Shown: positions 35,020 to 45,913 of the stretch, in pieces
Numbering within the stretch: position 1 is the stretch's first letter
Layout: every line of letters begins with the position of its first letter
NCBI GenBank assembly: GCA_918026815.1
Contig: CAKJVC010000068.1
Coordinates: 868,001 to 932,000, forward strand
Direction: 5' to 3'
DNA: 64,000 nt
Source of the DNA: Chalara sp. BL73
Lineage: Eukaryota > Ascomycota > Leotiomycetes > Helotiales
The notes under the pieces: model-generated
The model's input: the letters and a program-made list of their open reading frames with translations, nothing else
Told to the model about the DNA's origin: nothing
Database searches by the model: none
Made by a program: the position numbers and the translations under genes

Positions 35020-36290
35020 CTTTTGTTTCAGCTCCTAGTTCAGTACAATTACTATCATGATAACCAAGCACCAACCAAACGGACTACCATGGCCATTGCG
35101 AATCTAAGACTGGTCAGCATGGTATACCATGGAGAAAGAGCATTTAGTGCTTACTGTCTCCATTTTTTGAGCAAGCGAGGAGGCATGAATAGGTATGGTA
35201 AATCTGCCTATGCCACCAGAAGCCTGGATCCACAAGATATATGACTCCAATGACCATAGGAGCAACCACATAGACCGATTTCCATAGATGCCGACGACCT
35301 CCACAGTTAATCCCAAGGAGAAACAGAATACAACCGGCTAAAGAAAGGAATAGAATCATGAAGTCTAATTCGCGAACTAGCTGGAGTTTGGTCTTGCTAT
35401 CGTATTGGTGCTTCGTCTCGACGGTAGGAGAATAGCAGGTGAAGAAGGGGAGGATAGGGCAGTGGCGTGGAAATTAGACAAATAGATATATCCTTCGTGC
35501 CATTTCACACACCGGTATATTCAACGAGCGCAAATGGCACCAACAGCCTCAAAAAGTTGATAGAGGCGACCAATTCGAATATGCCTTTCTCAGATCAACA
35601 ATAACCAGGGCTGCGCTTCAAGGAGTTTTCTCACTGATCGCATAGATCCTCCACTTAATAGGCACATTCTCTTGGATACAAGCATAGATCGTCTCCTGGA
35701 AACCAGATCCTGTTCCAAGACTAACACCACTGCAATAGTAGGGTTATATTCTGGCCAGTGCCGCCTACTATACAGCCAATGGTACTGACAACTGCACCGA
35801 AAAGCATGGAGTTCCTTCTCCCGAAGATGTGGCTGAGACGAACTCCCACGCCAACAAAGATGGATGCACACACTACCAAAGGATTAGCCCAAAATTCTTG
35901 TTGTGGTGAAGCATATATGATGAATTTCTTTCCTAAACTTATAAGACAGAACAGATAGACGCCTACCATGTTACGAACTAGTTCTCCACTTTCCAGTGTC
36001 CAAGAAACCGTAATCCAGGTAGAATCCGGGTCAGGCTCTAACTTCGCATTATCGTCGAAAGCGTCATTGGAGGGATAATCAATGTTAAAATATAGGCATT
36101 AAGCTGCATCATTAACGCCAAAAACGCAAGCCGAATCTGCAGATTCGGCCTAGGCCTATCTCTAAGAAAAGACTCTAGCTGCCAGAGACTAGCAAGGCTT
36201 CGGTTTGAGTAGCCTCTAGCTTCAAAACTATTTCGATAATTCGGCTGACTGCCAGCTATGCTGACGGGTTCTTTGGTAGGAAACATGTGG
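35020..36290 (-). pseudogene. Decayed TRI12-type MFS transporter
   Basis: Minus strand, read from 36290 downward. Recognisable pieces appear in the right order but in different frames, separated by stops. First, about 36290-36040, a polar N-terminus and LALMMQLNAYILTLIIPP. Next DPDSTWITVSWTLES (about 36030) and RLSHIFGRRNSMLFGAVV with GCIVGGTGQNI (35750-35850), matching the RLSDIFGRR signature of the TRI12 / siderophore-type transporters. Then GFQETIYACIQENVPIKWR (about 35640-35700), the ELVP-KYR-like loop. After a gap, KLQLVRELDFMILFLSLAGC and ILFLLGINCGG (35300-35390) with WKSVYVVAPMVIGV, equivalent to the LFLxGLxWGG segment. Last comes a degraded PIHASSLAQKMETVSTKC piece. At least three frame changes and several stops break it, parts of the middle and the C-terminal spans are missing, and no functional protein can be made. 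The intact family exports toxins or siderophores through 14 spans. Confidence 0.75.
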
Positions 36291-36648
36291 TATTACTTGC
36301 ACTTTTGACCTCATTTTGTGCAACACAACTCAACGCCAGAAATATCTCAAGGCAAAAGTAGCAGATCTACATTCATCAAAACTCCCGCCAATCCCTTCCT
36401 ACGAGGTGCTACTAGGTCCGCTCTCCATATAGGGAACTTCGGGTACGCCAATAGGGCATGTGGTAAAATATCACTTTACTGGATCTTTCTAACATCAGAA
36501 CCACTGCAATGGGATGGTTGACGACAGGAATGTCGATAGGGCGTGTCAATCATTGTACATATAAGAGACGATTGGGCACATAGCAGGGTACATAGCAAGA
36601 ATAATTCTAGACCGATGAGTGTGGGTAACAAGGTAACAATGTAACAAG
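36291..36648. other. Intergenic region
   Basis: Between the decayed transporter and the 3' end of the Ser-rich gene. No ORF of note, no repeats recognised. Confidence 0.45.
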
Positions 36649-38140
36649 TTAAGCCATCCCGAAATACTCGGGAAGGGTTATCCGGGATTCTGGATTTCTT
36701 GTTTGTAATTGCCCCATGGTAATGTCAGCGTTTGGGTCGTCAAAATGTTTGTTCTGTGATGTTTCCAAGCATATCTTGTAGTCAAGCCTTATTTTTGGCC
36801 GCCTCATTTCAAGCCATATTGTATCAAGAATGTAACCCCGGACTGGGTATGCCGGATCCGATGAATCCACTGTATTTCCATTAAGACAGAGAATTAGCTA
36901 GAAGAAGCAGAAGGCCTATGTCGGATAGTTCCGCGGCCAGGCCATGCGTTCGGCAGTCACCTGTTCGTCCATGTGATAACCGATACTGGGATATATCCCC
37001 TGGGAATTGAGCATTTCTTATTATACAACGTGGTCGCGCCAGGAACCGTATGACCCTAGATCCATCAATCGCGCGATGGCGCCACAGATCTTTAGCCATG
37101 GAACATATGGGCCGTTTCTCATAAACGAGTTGCATGGTTGTGACGCATTTGGAGTACAGTGTCGATGTTAAGCAGGCTATTGAAAGTTAGTGGGTCATCC
37201 AAAACCTCTGTAAAAGATCTTACCATTGTTCTCAGAGTCAGACCTAAAGCACTGTCCGTTTCTTTGATATGCGAAATTCTGAGGATCGAATGGCTGGCAT
37301 TAGTGAGAGGGCTGCATTTGCAACATAGGAACTGAAAGTTGGCCCCGAATACATGTTCAACTACTACATGGTTCCTTGTAATCTTCGGTACTTGATCGGA
37401 TGGTAGTTTCATTTGTAGTGGGATTGACCTGACTCCGATCACTCTCTCTAGTTTGATCACTGGTTCCAGAATCAAGTGCCATATGCTGACTACTCTCGTC
37501 GGTATGAGTACTTGGTGCAGAGCAGGTTGATATAGGCTGACTGCTTTCGCCAACCTGTCCTTCTGATGCAGACCGAGGAGCATCTGGCATTCGCTCATCG
37601 CTAGAGCAAGAGCCAGACGCATCATGACTGTTGCCTAGCTCTCTATAGCGATTTTCAGGTTGAGAATTGACTTCTTTGGGCGCTTCAAGCGGCAAATTCC
37701 AGTCAGAAGTAAAACACTGCCTCTGAAACTCTTCAAAACCTCCGGTGCTCCGTTTCTCTGAGGCTGCGAGTGCCTGCGTGACCCAACTTTTATCAAAACG
37801 ACCAGCACGGCCATCCTCTTTGAAGGCAGCCATATCAGTCTTGAATTTCTCTGAGTCCGCACCATGGATTGGGAGGCATTCCAGAGACGAAGTAACCAAA
37901 GTTTCCACTGCTAAAGGATGACTTAGAATTGCCTATAATTGCTTTAGATTTGAACAATGACAGGAAATCTGCATCGCCTACTAGAAGGTCAGTCTCCTCA
38001 CTGTAGAGCGAGCACTTATCGTCTTCAAGAATATCAGCATCATCATATTTGCTGTAGTCTTTGGCTTTCTTTGCAGCACGGCCTTTGAGTGGTGTAGCTT
38101 TACGCTTTGATTTGCCCTTGCCATTACCATTGCGAGCCAT
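36649..38140 (-). CDS. Ser-rich nuclear-type protein, gene model incomplete
   Basis: Minus strand. Exon 1 38140-38002 (MARNGNGKGKSKRKATPLKG, then RAAKKAKDYSKYDDADILED) is basic like a nuclear localisation signal. It joins in phase over a 91-nt intron (GTGAGG...CCTTTAG) to exon 2 from 37910, reading TVETLVTSSLECLPIHGADS, then GFEEFQRQCFTSDWNLPLEA and a long Ser/Thr/Asp-rich part to a stop at 37359-37357. Further down, a good intron (GTAAGA at 37225, CCACTAACTTTCAATAG) opens a frame with QLVYEKRPICSMAKDLWRHR. A last open piece ends at TAA 36651-36649 and contains VRGYILDTIWLEMRRPK, LDYKICLETS and RITLPEYFGMA. I could not join exon 2 to these in phase with standard splice sites, so the gene may be broken, or an exon is misread. 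No family recognised. Confidence 0.45.
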
Positions 38141-38910
38141 TGTAATATGGAAGATGAATCCTCAAAATATAGGTACTAAAAGCAAAAGACCTGGTGCACA
38201 GCTTGCTTGCTTCTGAGCTGAATTAAGGAAGAGTGATTAGCAGAACACGACAGAATACCCGGTTTGGCAATATGATATGATGCTAAAGCTCACTTTTATA
38301 TAAATGCTCTAATCAATCTTGTATTAGAAAACAATATCTCCGTAGAACATTCAATTTCAGAGTCTCATCCAGAATGATCGGGTCTGCCCTCATCCTAGTT
38401 TAAGTAAATGAAGGATTGTGAGTAGGTTCTGAGAAGTGCTAGGACTAGTTTTCAAGGAAATAAACCCTTTTTTGATATGGATAAGGATAAACTGGGGCGA
38501 CGCTTTTTAGGGAATGATGCAGGACTTACAAAACAAAAATTTGAATTTTATCCTGGTAGACATGGAAAATGAACGTGAAGAAGTCTGTTGAAGAACGTTC
38601 ATGGTTGCTATCCTAATATTTGAGGCAAGAAAGAGGCAACTGGCTCTGTGGCACTGTGCATAAACTGGTCAAAGCGCCCTGTACCTGCCAGTTTATTTTA
38701 GTGACGAAGCTTACTGGTTAGAAGCTATGTATGAACTGCATATCTGTCAAAGAGTTTAGAAGCTTGCTTGTACCAAACACCTAAGCTCTTATATTCTTTA
38801 ACAACAACGTTCTGTGTCAATCGCCGATCACTGCAGATTTTCACAGAACACAACTCAGAACTTGGGAATACACTACCGCGACTTCAGGAAGAGCTCGAGA
38901 AACCGGCGCG
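38141..38910. other. Divergent promoter region
   Basis: 770 bases between the minus-strand Ser-rich gene and SEC22. Contains no supported ORF. AT-rich with scattered A/T runs near 38280-38480. Confidence 0.5.
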
Positions 38911-40274
38911 ATGATTAGATCCACACAGATTGCGAGGCTAGATGGTACTCTACTCTCAGGGATTTTTTCGAGATCGCATGCTGATCTGTTGCCACAGGCC
39001 TAATGCTCTGTGCATCTGTTGACGATGAACAAGTACGAGAATCTTGGCACCTTCCAGAAGTATAAGCTGACCATTTACTTGCCAGACCGAATCGTCCCTC
39101 GCCGAGATCAAGTCTCAGGTTAAGATGGTCTTGCGAAGATTGAATCGGAATTCAGAACAACAAGCTAGCATCGAGAGTGGCGCATACACCCTACAGTACG
39201 TATAATTATACAGGACTTCTGCATAGCAGAGATTTTCGTCCATACTACACGAAGCATGGCAGCACAACAGTTGGGGTTTGCCAGGAAAACCGATTTTAGA
39301 GACCTTGAGGCAAGCAAAGAATAGGCAGATGTAAGGGGATGCTTTGTGTTCGATCAGATGATGGGTTAGGCTGTAGAGAGCTCTACATACTAGCAAGTGC
39401 TAGAGTGGTTTAGGTTTGCGAATATGTTTATTCTCAGCCGAAGATCGCCTTAATACAGCAAACTTGGAAATGAAGTCTTCTCGCACCTGAGATATTCAGA
39501 TCGCCAAGCTGCGGTGGTGATATTGCATCGGGTCTGGACAATCCTGGAAACACAAAGCCTCTGCTTTTCGTTGATCACTATCCATATATGGACTCAGTCA
39601 CCTTTCTAGGAAGTTAGCTACAGGGCTGTACATATTTTTCGTTGTGAGACGTCCAGCTCATATGTCTCTCTTTGTGGAATCAGTCCAATAATTGATTAGT
39701 AGAGATATTAAACTCTGCTCGCGTTGTTGTATATTGTCATTTCGTAATTTTGGCGGCGGCAACTGCACATCATATTTCCGCTCACGATTAGCTAACATAT
39801 AACAGCTACCTCATCTCCCAGGACATTGTATTTCTGTGCATATCGGAGAAATCATACCCTCGAAAATTAGCTTTCACCTATCTCTCCGATCTATCAACCG
39901 AATTTAACACCACCTATCCATCCTCACAAGTTCTCTCGCCAAGTCTACGGCCTTATGCCTTCATGGAGTTCGATACATTTATATCCCGAACGAAAGCCAC
40001 ATATTCCGATACCCGTGCCTCCCAGAATCTTGACAAGCTGAACGACGAGCTTAGAGATGTCACGAAGGTTATGACAAAGAATATCGAAGATTTATTGTAC
40101 AGGGGCGATAGTTTAGAGCGTATGGGTGAGGTGAGCAGCCGATTAAGAGAAGACAGCTTGAAGTATAGGAAGGCAGCAGTGAGGATCAACTGGGAATTAC
40201 TGCTGAAGCAGTATGGACCCATAGGCGGCTTGGCATTCTTTATGCTTGTGTTCATATGGTGGAGATTCTTTTGA
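38911..40274 (+). CDS. SEC22: R-SNARE Sec22 (ER-Golgi transport)
   Basis: Four exons: 38911-38944, 38998-39032, 39086-39195 and 39806-40274, giving 215 aa, the normal Sec22 length. The longin domain starts MIRSTQIARLDGLMLCASVD and runs through LAEIKSQVKMVLRRLNRN, SGAYTLHYLISQDIVFLC, SYPRKLAFTYLSDLSTEF and LSPSLRPYAFMEFDTFISRT. The SNARE motif (about 130-190) is DKLNDELRDVTKVMTKNIED then LLYRGDSLERMGEVSSRL with the zero-layer Arg. A C-terminal anchor, GPIGGLAFFMLVFIWWRFF, ends the protein. Sec22 fuses COPII and COPI vesicles between ER and Golgi. The third intron is 610 nt, far longer than others in the window. Its splice sites split the His of YTLHYL (CA|C), so phase and family both support it. 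The ATG at 39963, inside exon 4, would make only a SNARE-TM fragment. Confidence 0.95.
39196..39805 (+). other. 610-nt intron of SEC22
   Basis: GTACGT donor and TAACAG acceptor with GCTAACA branch point. It contains no ORF on the plus strand that could be an alternative exon. A minus-strand ORF at 39115-39396 overlaps exon 3 and is a shadow. No box C/D or H/ACA snoRNA signature was convincing, though only simple motifs could be checked by eye. Confidence 0.6.
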
Positions 40275-40713
40275 AGATGGTCATCCCGGCCCTTTTGTGT
40301 TGATAGAGAGGAAATTAGAGCAAGAGCAGCAATGGCTGAAGGAGAACACGCAAGTACGAATATGGCGGTTGCCTGGATTTAGTGAATGAATAACCACAAG
40401 GTTTATGGGGCAGAAGCTCTTTCTCATTTTAAGTCATTCAAAGACTTAGCAAAGGTTCTTTTTTTTTTTTTGCCAACCCATCATGAGCCTTTCTGTGATA
40501 GATGTGCTAAATTTTCATACTAGTCTCGCGGCACCGATCATTCTAAATAAAAGACATGAAGCTGTAACAGCGCTGTGATTTCGTCATTATTGTCATCAAC
40601 CTACCTCTGCTTTGTCTCTACGGCAGCTTTTCCTTCCCAACTCCATTTCCATAACCAGAAATTCTGTAAAACCCAGAGCCAAAAAAAAAAAACCATCTCA
40701 AAAAAGTGCTCAA
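40275..40713. other. Convergent gap, SEC22 / tRNA-Glu
   Basis: SEC22 3' flank, with a T12 run near 40460, then the downstream flank of the tRNA gene, with an A12 run at 40681-40692 (T12 on the tRNA strand). No gene is supported. Confidence 0.5.
40700..40705 (-). terminator. Pol III terminator of tRNA-Glu
   Basis: T6 on the minus strand, eight bases after the discriminator base of the tRNA at 40714. A second T12 run at 40692-40681 follows as a back-up. Oligo-T is the RNA polymerase III stop signal. Confidence 0.75.
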
Positions 40714-40851
40714 TGGCCGGACCGGGAATCGAACCCGAGTCTCCTCTGTGTGCTCTCCGCATCTGTTGTACAACACACCCTAGCTTCTCTAGGGGAAGGT
40801 AACCAAAATCCGCGGAGAGCAGAGGCGTCTTCACCACTATACCACCCGGCC
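40714..40851 (-). tRNA. tRNA-Glu (CUC) with an intron of about 64 nt
   Basis: On the minus strand, the acceptor stem GGCCGGG (40851-40845) pairs with TCCGGCC, with discriminator A at 40714. The A box is TGGTATAGTGG and the B box GGTTCGATTCC. The anticodon stem CTCTG pairs with CAGAG, and the loop gives U33 and anticodon CTC (Glu). The 5' exon is about 40851-40814, the intron about 40813-40750 and the 3' exon about 40749-40714. The intron contains GCGGAGAGC, complementary to the anticodon-loop side GCTCTCCGC, the usual base-pairing of a eukaryotic nuclear tRNA intron with its anticodon. Exact splice points are approximate, and position 37 would be C, which is unusual, so the boundary may lie one or two bases away. 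Confidence 0.85.
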
Positions 40852-43800
40852 GGTTTGTTTTTGTTATTTTGCTGGGGAACGGGCGTATGCGGCGCTTTAA
40901 TGTAGGGAGCCAGCGGAGTGGTGCTGGGACGAGGCTGGAGAGAGGAATTGGTAGGCGGAGTTTTGCCGCCGCTGAAAAGGGCGGAAACGGAGCTTGTTCA
41001 AAGAAATAGGACAGTGTGGTCATATGTGATCGCCTTGGTCAATTTGGAATGTGCCTACAGGGGCGCTCTTGATTTAGTTTTTACACAATGAAGAAGCAGA
41101 GATGCTAAGGTTGGGGGGAAGTATATTTATGAGCTGCACTATTTATACAACAGGAACTGTGGTTAAATATGTCACTACTCTTGATAAATTGATATAAATT
41201 CTGACTTTGGGGCTCTTTGCGAATATGGTGCTTGTAATCTTCTACAAGTGGTACCGCCTTGTTTGGTGGTCTGGTTCAAACATTCAAAGTATTATATTTT
41301 ATACATATATCAGAGCTAAGTAAACGGCTGCCCTCGGCTCTTTGTCATAACCATTGGTCTCCTGTATGAATTTCAACAATCTATCATATGAAAAGATTGT
41401 TTTGGAGCCATGATTCTTGTCTTTAATTTAGGTTTGTCGTACACGCATGCCCTTGTGAAAGATATAACACATGCTTTCTCGGAACCCTCCATTTATCCAA
41501 AGTTATACTACCGAGATGATCGGCCATTGTCTGCTTGTGTCAAGACGGAAATCAAACAAACCACGGCATTACTGAAAGTAAAGGTGAAAAAAAGGTTGAC
41601 TTAATGTCTAGCATTCTGTAGCACGCAACAAATCAGACAAATCACAATTACTAAGGAACCGACTTCTGTACTTCATTTCATCTCTAGACAATCACCGGCA
41701 AGGAGATGAGGTTTGGATCTAGTTAGCTTTGCAAGTGGGGAACTTGGCGAGAATTGCTTGTTCATGATCTATGTTCATGCCATTGCTCGGGCCTTGGTAA
41801 CTTCACTTGTGGCTGTCATAAGGGAAAAGCCATTATTTATTTGACCATGTGCGACACTTGTAGTTGACACGGTCATATTACGAAACTTCCTCCTCTACAC
41901 CGCTGGTTCCCGCTGCCATGGACCACTCCGCGCTGCTTGTTCACCTTTCCACGCTTTGCGCTGGAGACGACACATCACAATCTCGGCTCACATTGTGGCC
42001 ATGGGGTTTCTTGCGGTCTGTCTGGTGGGGAGCGGGAGAGGTGGCTGAACTTCTAGAAAGCTGTGGAGCCTCACAGCCATGCAAAAGGCGCATGAAAAAT
42101 GGGACATGTCTTGCTAGTTTTCGCTTTACGTGACAGAAAGGATTTGAGAACGTATGTGAAGTGTACGCTAGCTGCCGAAGCTGAACTTTTGACACATGGC
42201 GGTTCTTGTGCAGAAAAAGAAACGAAATAGTCGGTTGCTGTATTCTGATAGACTATCCGGGGTCGGCATGGCTATCAAGGAACAACCCAGAAGGGAAGAA
42301 GGAGATCATATCGTTTATCTGGCGCGGGCCGCCCATGGGACCTAAACCTTAGATTCTTACAGTACGAGGTATGATATACTAAGTATGTAGGTAGTCGTCT
42401 CACACAGCACCAGACTGTAGAGAAAATATATGCCGTAGGTGGTTTGTTTGATCAACGTACCGAAGTTATCAGATTGTCAGTTGTGGTGTTTGAGATTCGG
42501 ATGAACAGCCGAGGATTAATGCACTGGACAAAGACTTTTAGCACCAGTACAATCCAGCTGGCACATCAATTACCAAGATCTCGCTTTTACATGCCTTTCA
42601 ACGAGTTCAAAGATCTTGCCCCTGGCGGCCTGAGACTTGAATCATGGCTTTAGTACCAAAGGATGAATACGGCTACTCCGCCGCTCCGGCATTCGGTAAC
42701 CATGGGATGGCGCGGATGGGAATACCACCTTATTATCTTGGTTCCTGGCTAAATACAGGATTTATCTGGGTATTTAACGGGCTCGGAAATTTTAGCGCAT
42801 CAAGTGATGGTTTTGGCTGCATCCATTCCCTTGGATAATAAGAATTGACAAAATCAAGTAGCAGTTGATCGCTCCTAGGGGTGGATCGTTGCCAGCCAGT
42901 GCTATTGTGGGAGAAGTGTCTTGAAAAAGAGGATTGAAGAATCTATTTAGGATGGTGCTACAAAATCGAGGGGCCTGAACTAATGCAGGACGCAAACCCT
43001 AAAAGCTAGTGCTCATTAGAGAGAGGTTGGCTTGTGAGTGGAGGTGTGTCAGAAAGATGTTGAATCGATGGTTGGTCTCACCATGGGACGGAGGGTGTAA
43101 TCTCTTTGCGAAGGATGTTGTATAACCCTAAGAGACTGAACTTACTCATCATGAGAGCATACGGAGGTTAATAGATTGATCGATGCTACCTGTGCCTTCG
43201 AAACCCTATGCATCTACTTTAGAAAAAGGGAGCCAATTGGTTGTGATGCCGTCCCGGATGTACATGAGGTGATATGTCGCCTCTCAGGTACTGCATCAAC
43301 ATTACATGATCTGACTTGCAGCAAGCCTGCTGCATGCCAGTATCTAGCCTAACCTCAGCAAATCGTAGAGTGAGTATATATGCACACGTTCCTGAGGTAC
43401 CTCTTATGTATGATTTGTCAGGGACCAATAATAATTGTATGTGGGTCTCTAGGCGAATGTTGTGGTGGTGGTGGTTGTATAGGGCCGGAGAGCACTTCAA
43501 TCGCCATATACCCACGTCGCTATGTCCAACTATTGTCCTAAATTCTACCAAAATTACGTAGACTATTCCTATATCCAGAAACCAATATTCCGCCTCTTTG
43601 GGCAAATCTTGCGGCCTAGAGTTAAGCAGGGGCATACCTGCCTGACCCATCGTGGATCTACGACAAAAAGCTACGGTAATTTATTTAGTGCTGCAGGCAA
43701 AACTAAGGGGTCAAAGCGCAGAATCTTCAATCTACTCATCTGCGCTTCTGGCGCTGCATTCGACTTACTCGAACCGTCAAACCTCTTCTCTTGTCTTTGT

Positions 43801-43887
43801 GGGAACTTGTAGAAAGTGACTGCGGAGCTTCGATAATGTTTTAATACACAACTATTCTATTCTTCGTCTGTCCTTTCTGATGCGAAA
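40852..43887. other. 3 kb region without a supported gene
   Basis: Several open frames occur (41410-41604, 41864-42133, 42444-42653, 43219-43650 minus) but none has a family motif, a signal or splice support, and they overlap on both strands. A short GTG repeat lies at about 43462-43475. The region may include decayed sequence. No transposon ends were found. Confidence 0.5.
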
Positions 43888-45913
43888 ATGATTTATATGG
43901 AGGGCATTCTTTTGATGCCCCCTGAACGAGGAATATTGATCGGTCGAGCAGTATGGAAGGTTGGTATTTCTCGGCTTAATTGCGCTCCCAGTCAATTAAC
44001 ATTCCATCTCTAGCCACGATACGTTGTTTTCGGCACGGGTGCCCAGCTGAAAGCACAACATGAACTCATGGCCCAGTCAGAATCAAAAGCTGGGTCTTCG
44101 CGAAAAGATTTGAAATCAACCTCGTCAAAGCCAAGTTTGGTCGATGTCACAACACAAGATCAGGATCAAACACTCTACATTTCAATATGCAAGACAAAGG
44201 TATGAGTTGTCATAGGCAGGCAGCAGGATTCCTATTAATTTGTTCAAGGGCGATCGGGAGTTTGTGGCCCAGCACTCCATTTCGTCCTTTGCATCATGCG
44301 AAATACGAAATGTGCAACACCGAAAACAAATGCCTTCCCTCCCAACAATGATGCTCGAGTTCAAATCAGACGCACCGACTGAGAGAGCGCGGAAACGACG
44401 GTCTAGTAGGACAGGGGGGTTGACATCTAAAGACCCGTGGGCCAGCACACTCCTGTTCAGGACTGTTCCCGATGAGCGGTACAACATATACGATTGGCAG
44501 GCCGCCATAAAGTCTCAATTGATACCCGAGTCCCATGAGCATTTGGAAGACCTGAATGACGAGATGAGCCCATTAAGTCCAACATTCTTCACTAACCCTT
44601 TTGCGCCTAAAGATGCTAGAGATACCAGAACCCCGACCAGTTCAAATACACGACCTGAATTTTTGCAAAGAGCCTCGAGCCAGAATACTACGAGTACATA
44701 CCCTCATGCACCTCGGGACCGGCCATCTGCCGTGCTATCGCCGTCTCCAAGCCTACGTTCAAGACGTTCTGACCTCTCGTCGCAGTCGAGCTCAATGCCA
44801 CCTCCTATGGGCTTTGCTACAAACCATTCCAAGCAATTCACAACACTACCATCTGATCTGCCATCGCCAGCTTCAACCTCAGGATACGACCACCAGTTCA
44901 TTGAAGGATGGACGTCGGCGCAAGGACGAACTTCTGCTCTATCCTCACATACAAGGGGTAGCAATAGCATTGCATCAGCTGTTGCAGGGAACGCCTTTGG
45001 ATCAACACCGCCAGGTCCTCGAGAGACTATTCTTGACAGAGCGTTTCAGATGAGATGTATTCCAGGAAGCGAAAGAGTTCAAGATAAGGATGAGGAGAAG
45101 ATCAGTAGTATCGCAAAATTTGAGGCATTAATGAGAGAGATAGACGAGAGAAAAATGCAGAAATCTACCAGCACAATTCAAAACGCTGATGCCCGAAGTG
45201 GCTGGTCACTAGACGAGGAATCCGAAGAATCTTCGAGTGCGGAAGGAGAGGATGAAGATGATGGGATGGATATGTCTGATCAGGAGTTTGAAATGCCGAC
45301 GCCTGCTCAAAGAGCTTTGGAATACATATCCGGACGCCGCACGCCAATATCTCCAGGAAGATCAACCCCACCAACCTCGAACGATCCTCCAATTCCGTTT
45401 CTGAATCCTCAGGCTATGTCAGCTTTCCACGGGATTCCTCCGTCCATCAACCTTGGTGGTCTCCGGCCGAGAACTGGTACAGGTACTTCAAAGCGCCATA
45501 GCCGCCCTACCTCGCTTGCGCTACCTTCACGCTCGGTTTCAGCCGTGACTGTTCCTGGACTTAAAGACTTCTATCCAAGCAGCAGTAGCTCGAATTTGAG
45601 AGCCGGCGATTTCGAAGCAAGTGATATCAAGAGAAGCAGTAGTACGAGTGTCAAGAGATTAAGCTTTCAGGAGTTTACAAAGCGACTGAGCTCCACAAGC
45701 AGTCTTCTTCTGGTGCAAACGAATGCGAGCTCCAGCTCAGGGAAGACTGGAAGCAGGAGAACTAGCAGCGAATATGGGGTGGATGAGGAAAGGAACCAGA
45801 GAAACTCTGTACAATTACGTGGAGGATCTGGAGCAACGTGTACTGACCGCGACAAACGCTGCGGTTGGCGTGGGAGCGTAGGGGTTTTTGGCAACGAGGG
45901 CGGGTTTCTTTAA
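43888..45913 (+). CDS. PH-like, Ser/Pro-rich protein with probable 3' frameshift
   Basis: Three exons: 43888-43959, 44014-44199 and 44249-45913, giving 640 aa as read. Residues 1-145 look like a PH fold: MEGILLMPP, WKPRYVVFGTGAQLKAQ, LYISICKTKGDREFVAQHSI, then NVQHRKQMPSLPTMMLEFKS, ending in a helix DWQAAIKSQL. The rest is disordered with Ser-rich repeats, an acidic patch (EDEDDGMDMSD), and conserved-looking islands ETILDRAFQMRCIPGSERV, FEALMREIDERK and KRLSFQEFTKRLSSTSSLLL. After about 45,790 this frame turns into Gly/Arg/Cys-rich sequence that does not look like protein. The frame one step over reads RETLYNYVEDLEQRVLTATN and AAVGVGA before TAG at 45879-45881. No GT-AG intron of suitable length joins the frames. 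Family not recognised; likely a cortical or signalling scaffold. Confidence 0.65.

Noticed and set aside
39963..40274. Stand-alone 103-aa SNARE fragment starting at ATG 39963
   Set aside because: It is the C-terminal part of SEC22; three upstream exons restore the longin domain and the correct 215-aa length.
40681..40692. A12 run considered as a poly-A tail of a retroposed element
   Set aside because: No target-site duplication or element body was seen; its position after the tRNA gene on the minus strand suits a Pol III termination region.
41864..42133. Plus-strand ORF of 89 aa with Cys and Trp residues
   Set aside because: Not preceded by promoter-like sequence, no signal peptide, matched by an equally long minus-strand frame.
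43219..43650. Minus-strand ORF of 143 aa
   Set aside because: His run comes from a GTG microsatellite; no domain, no splice support, overlapped by plus-strand frames.
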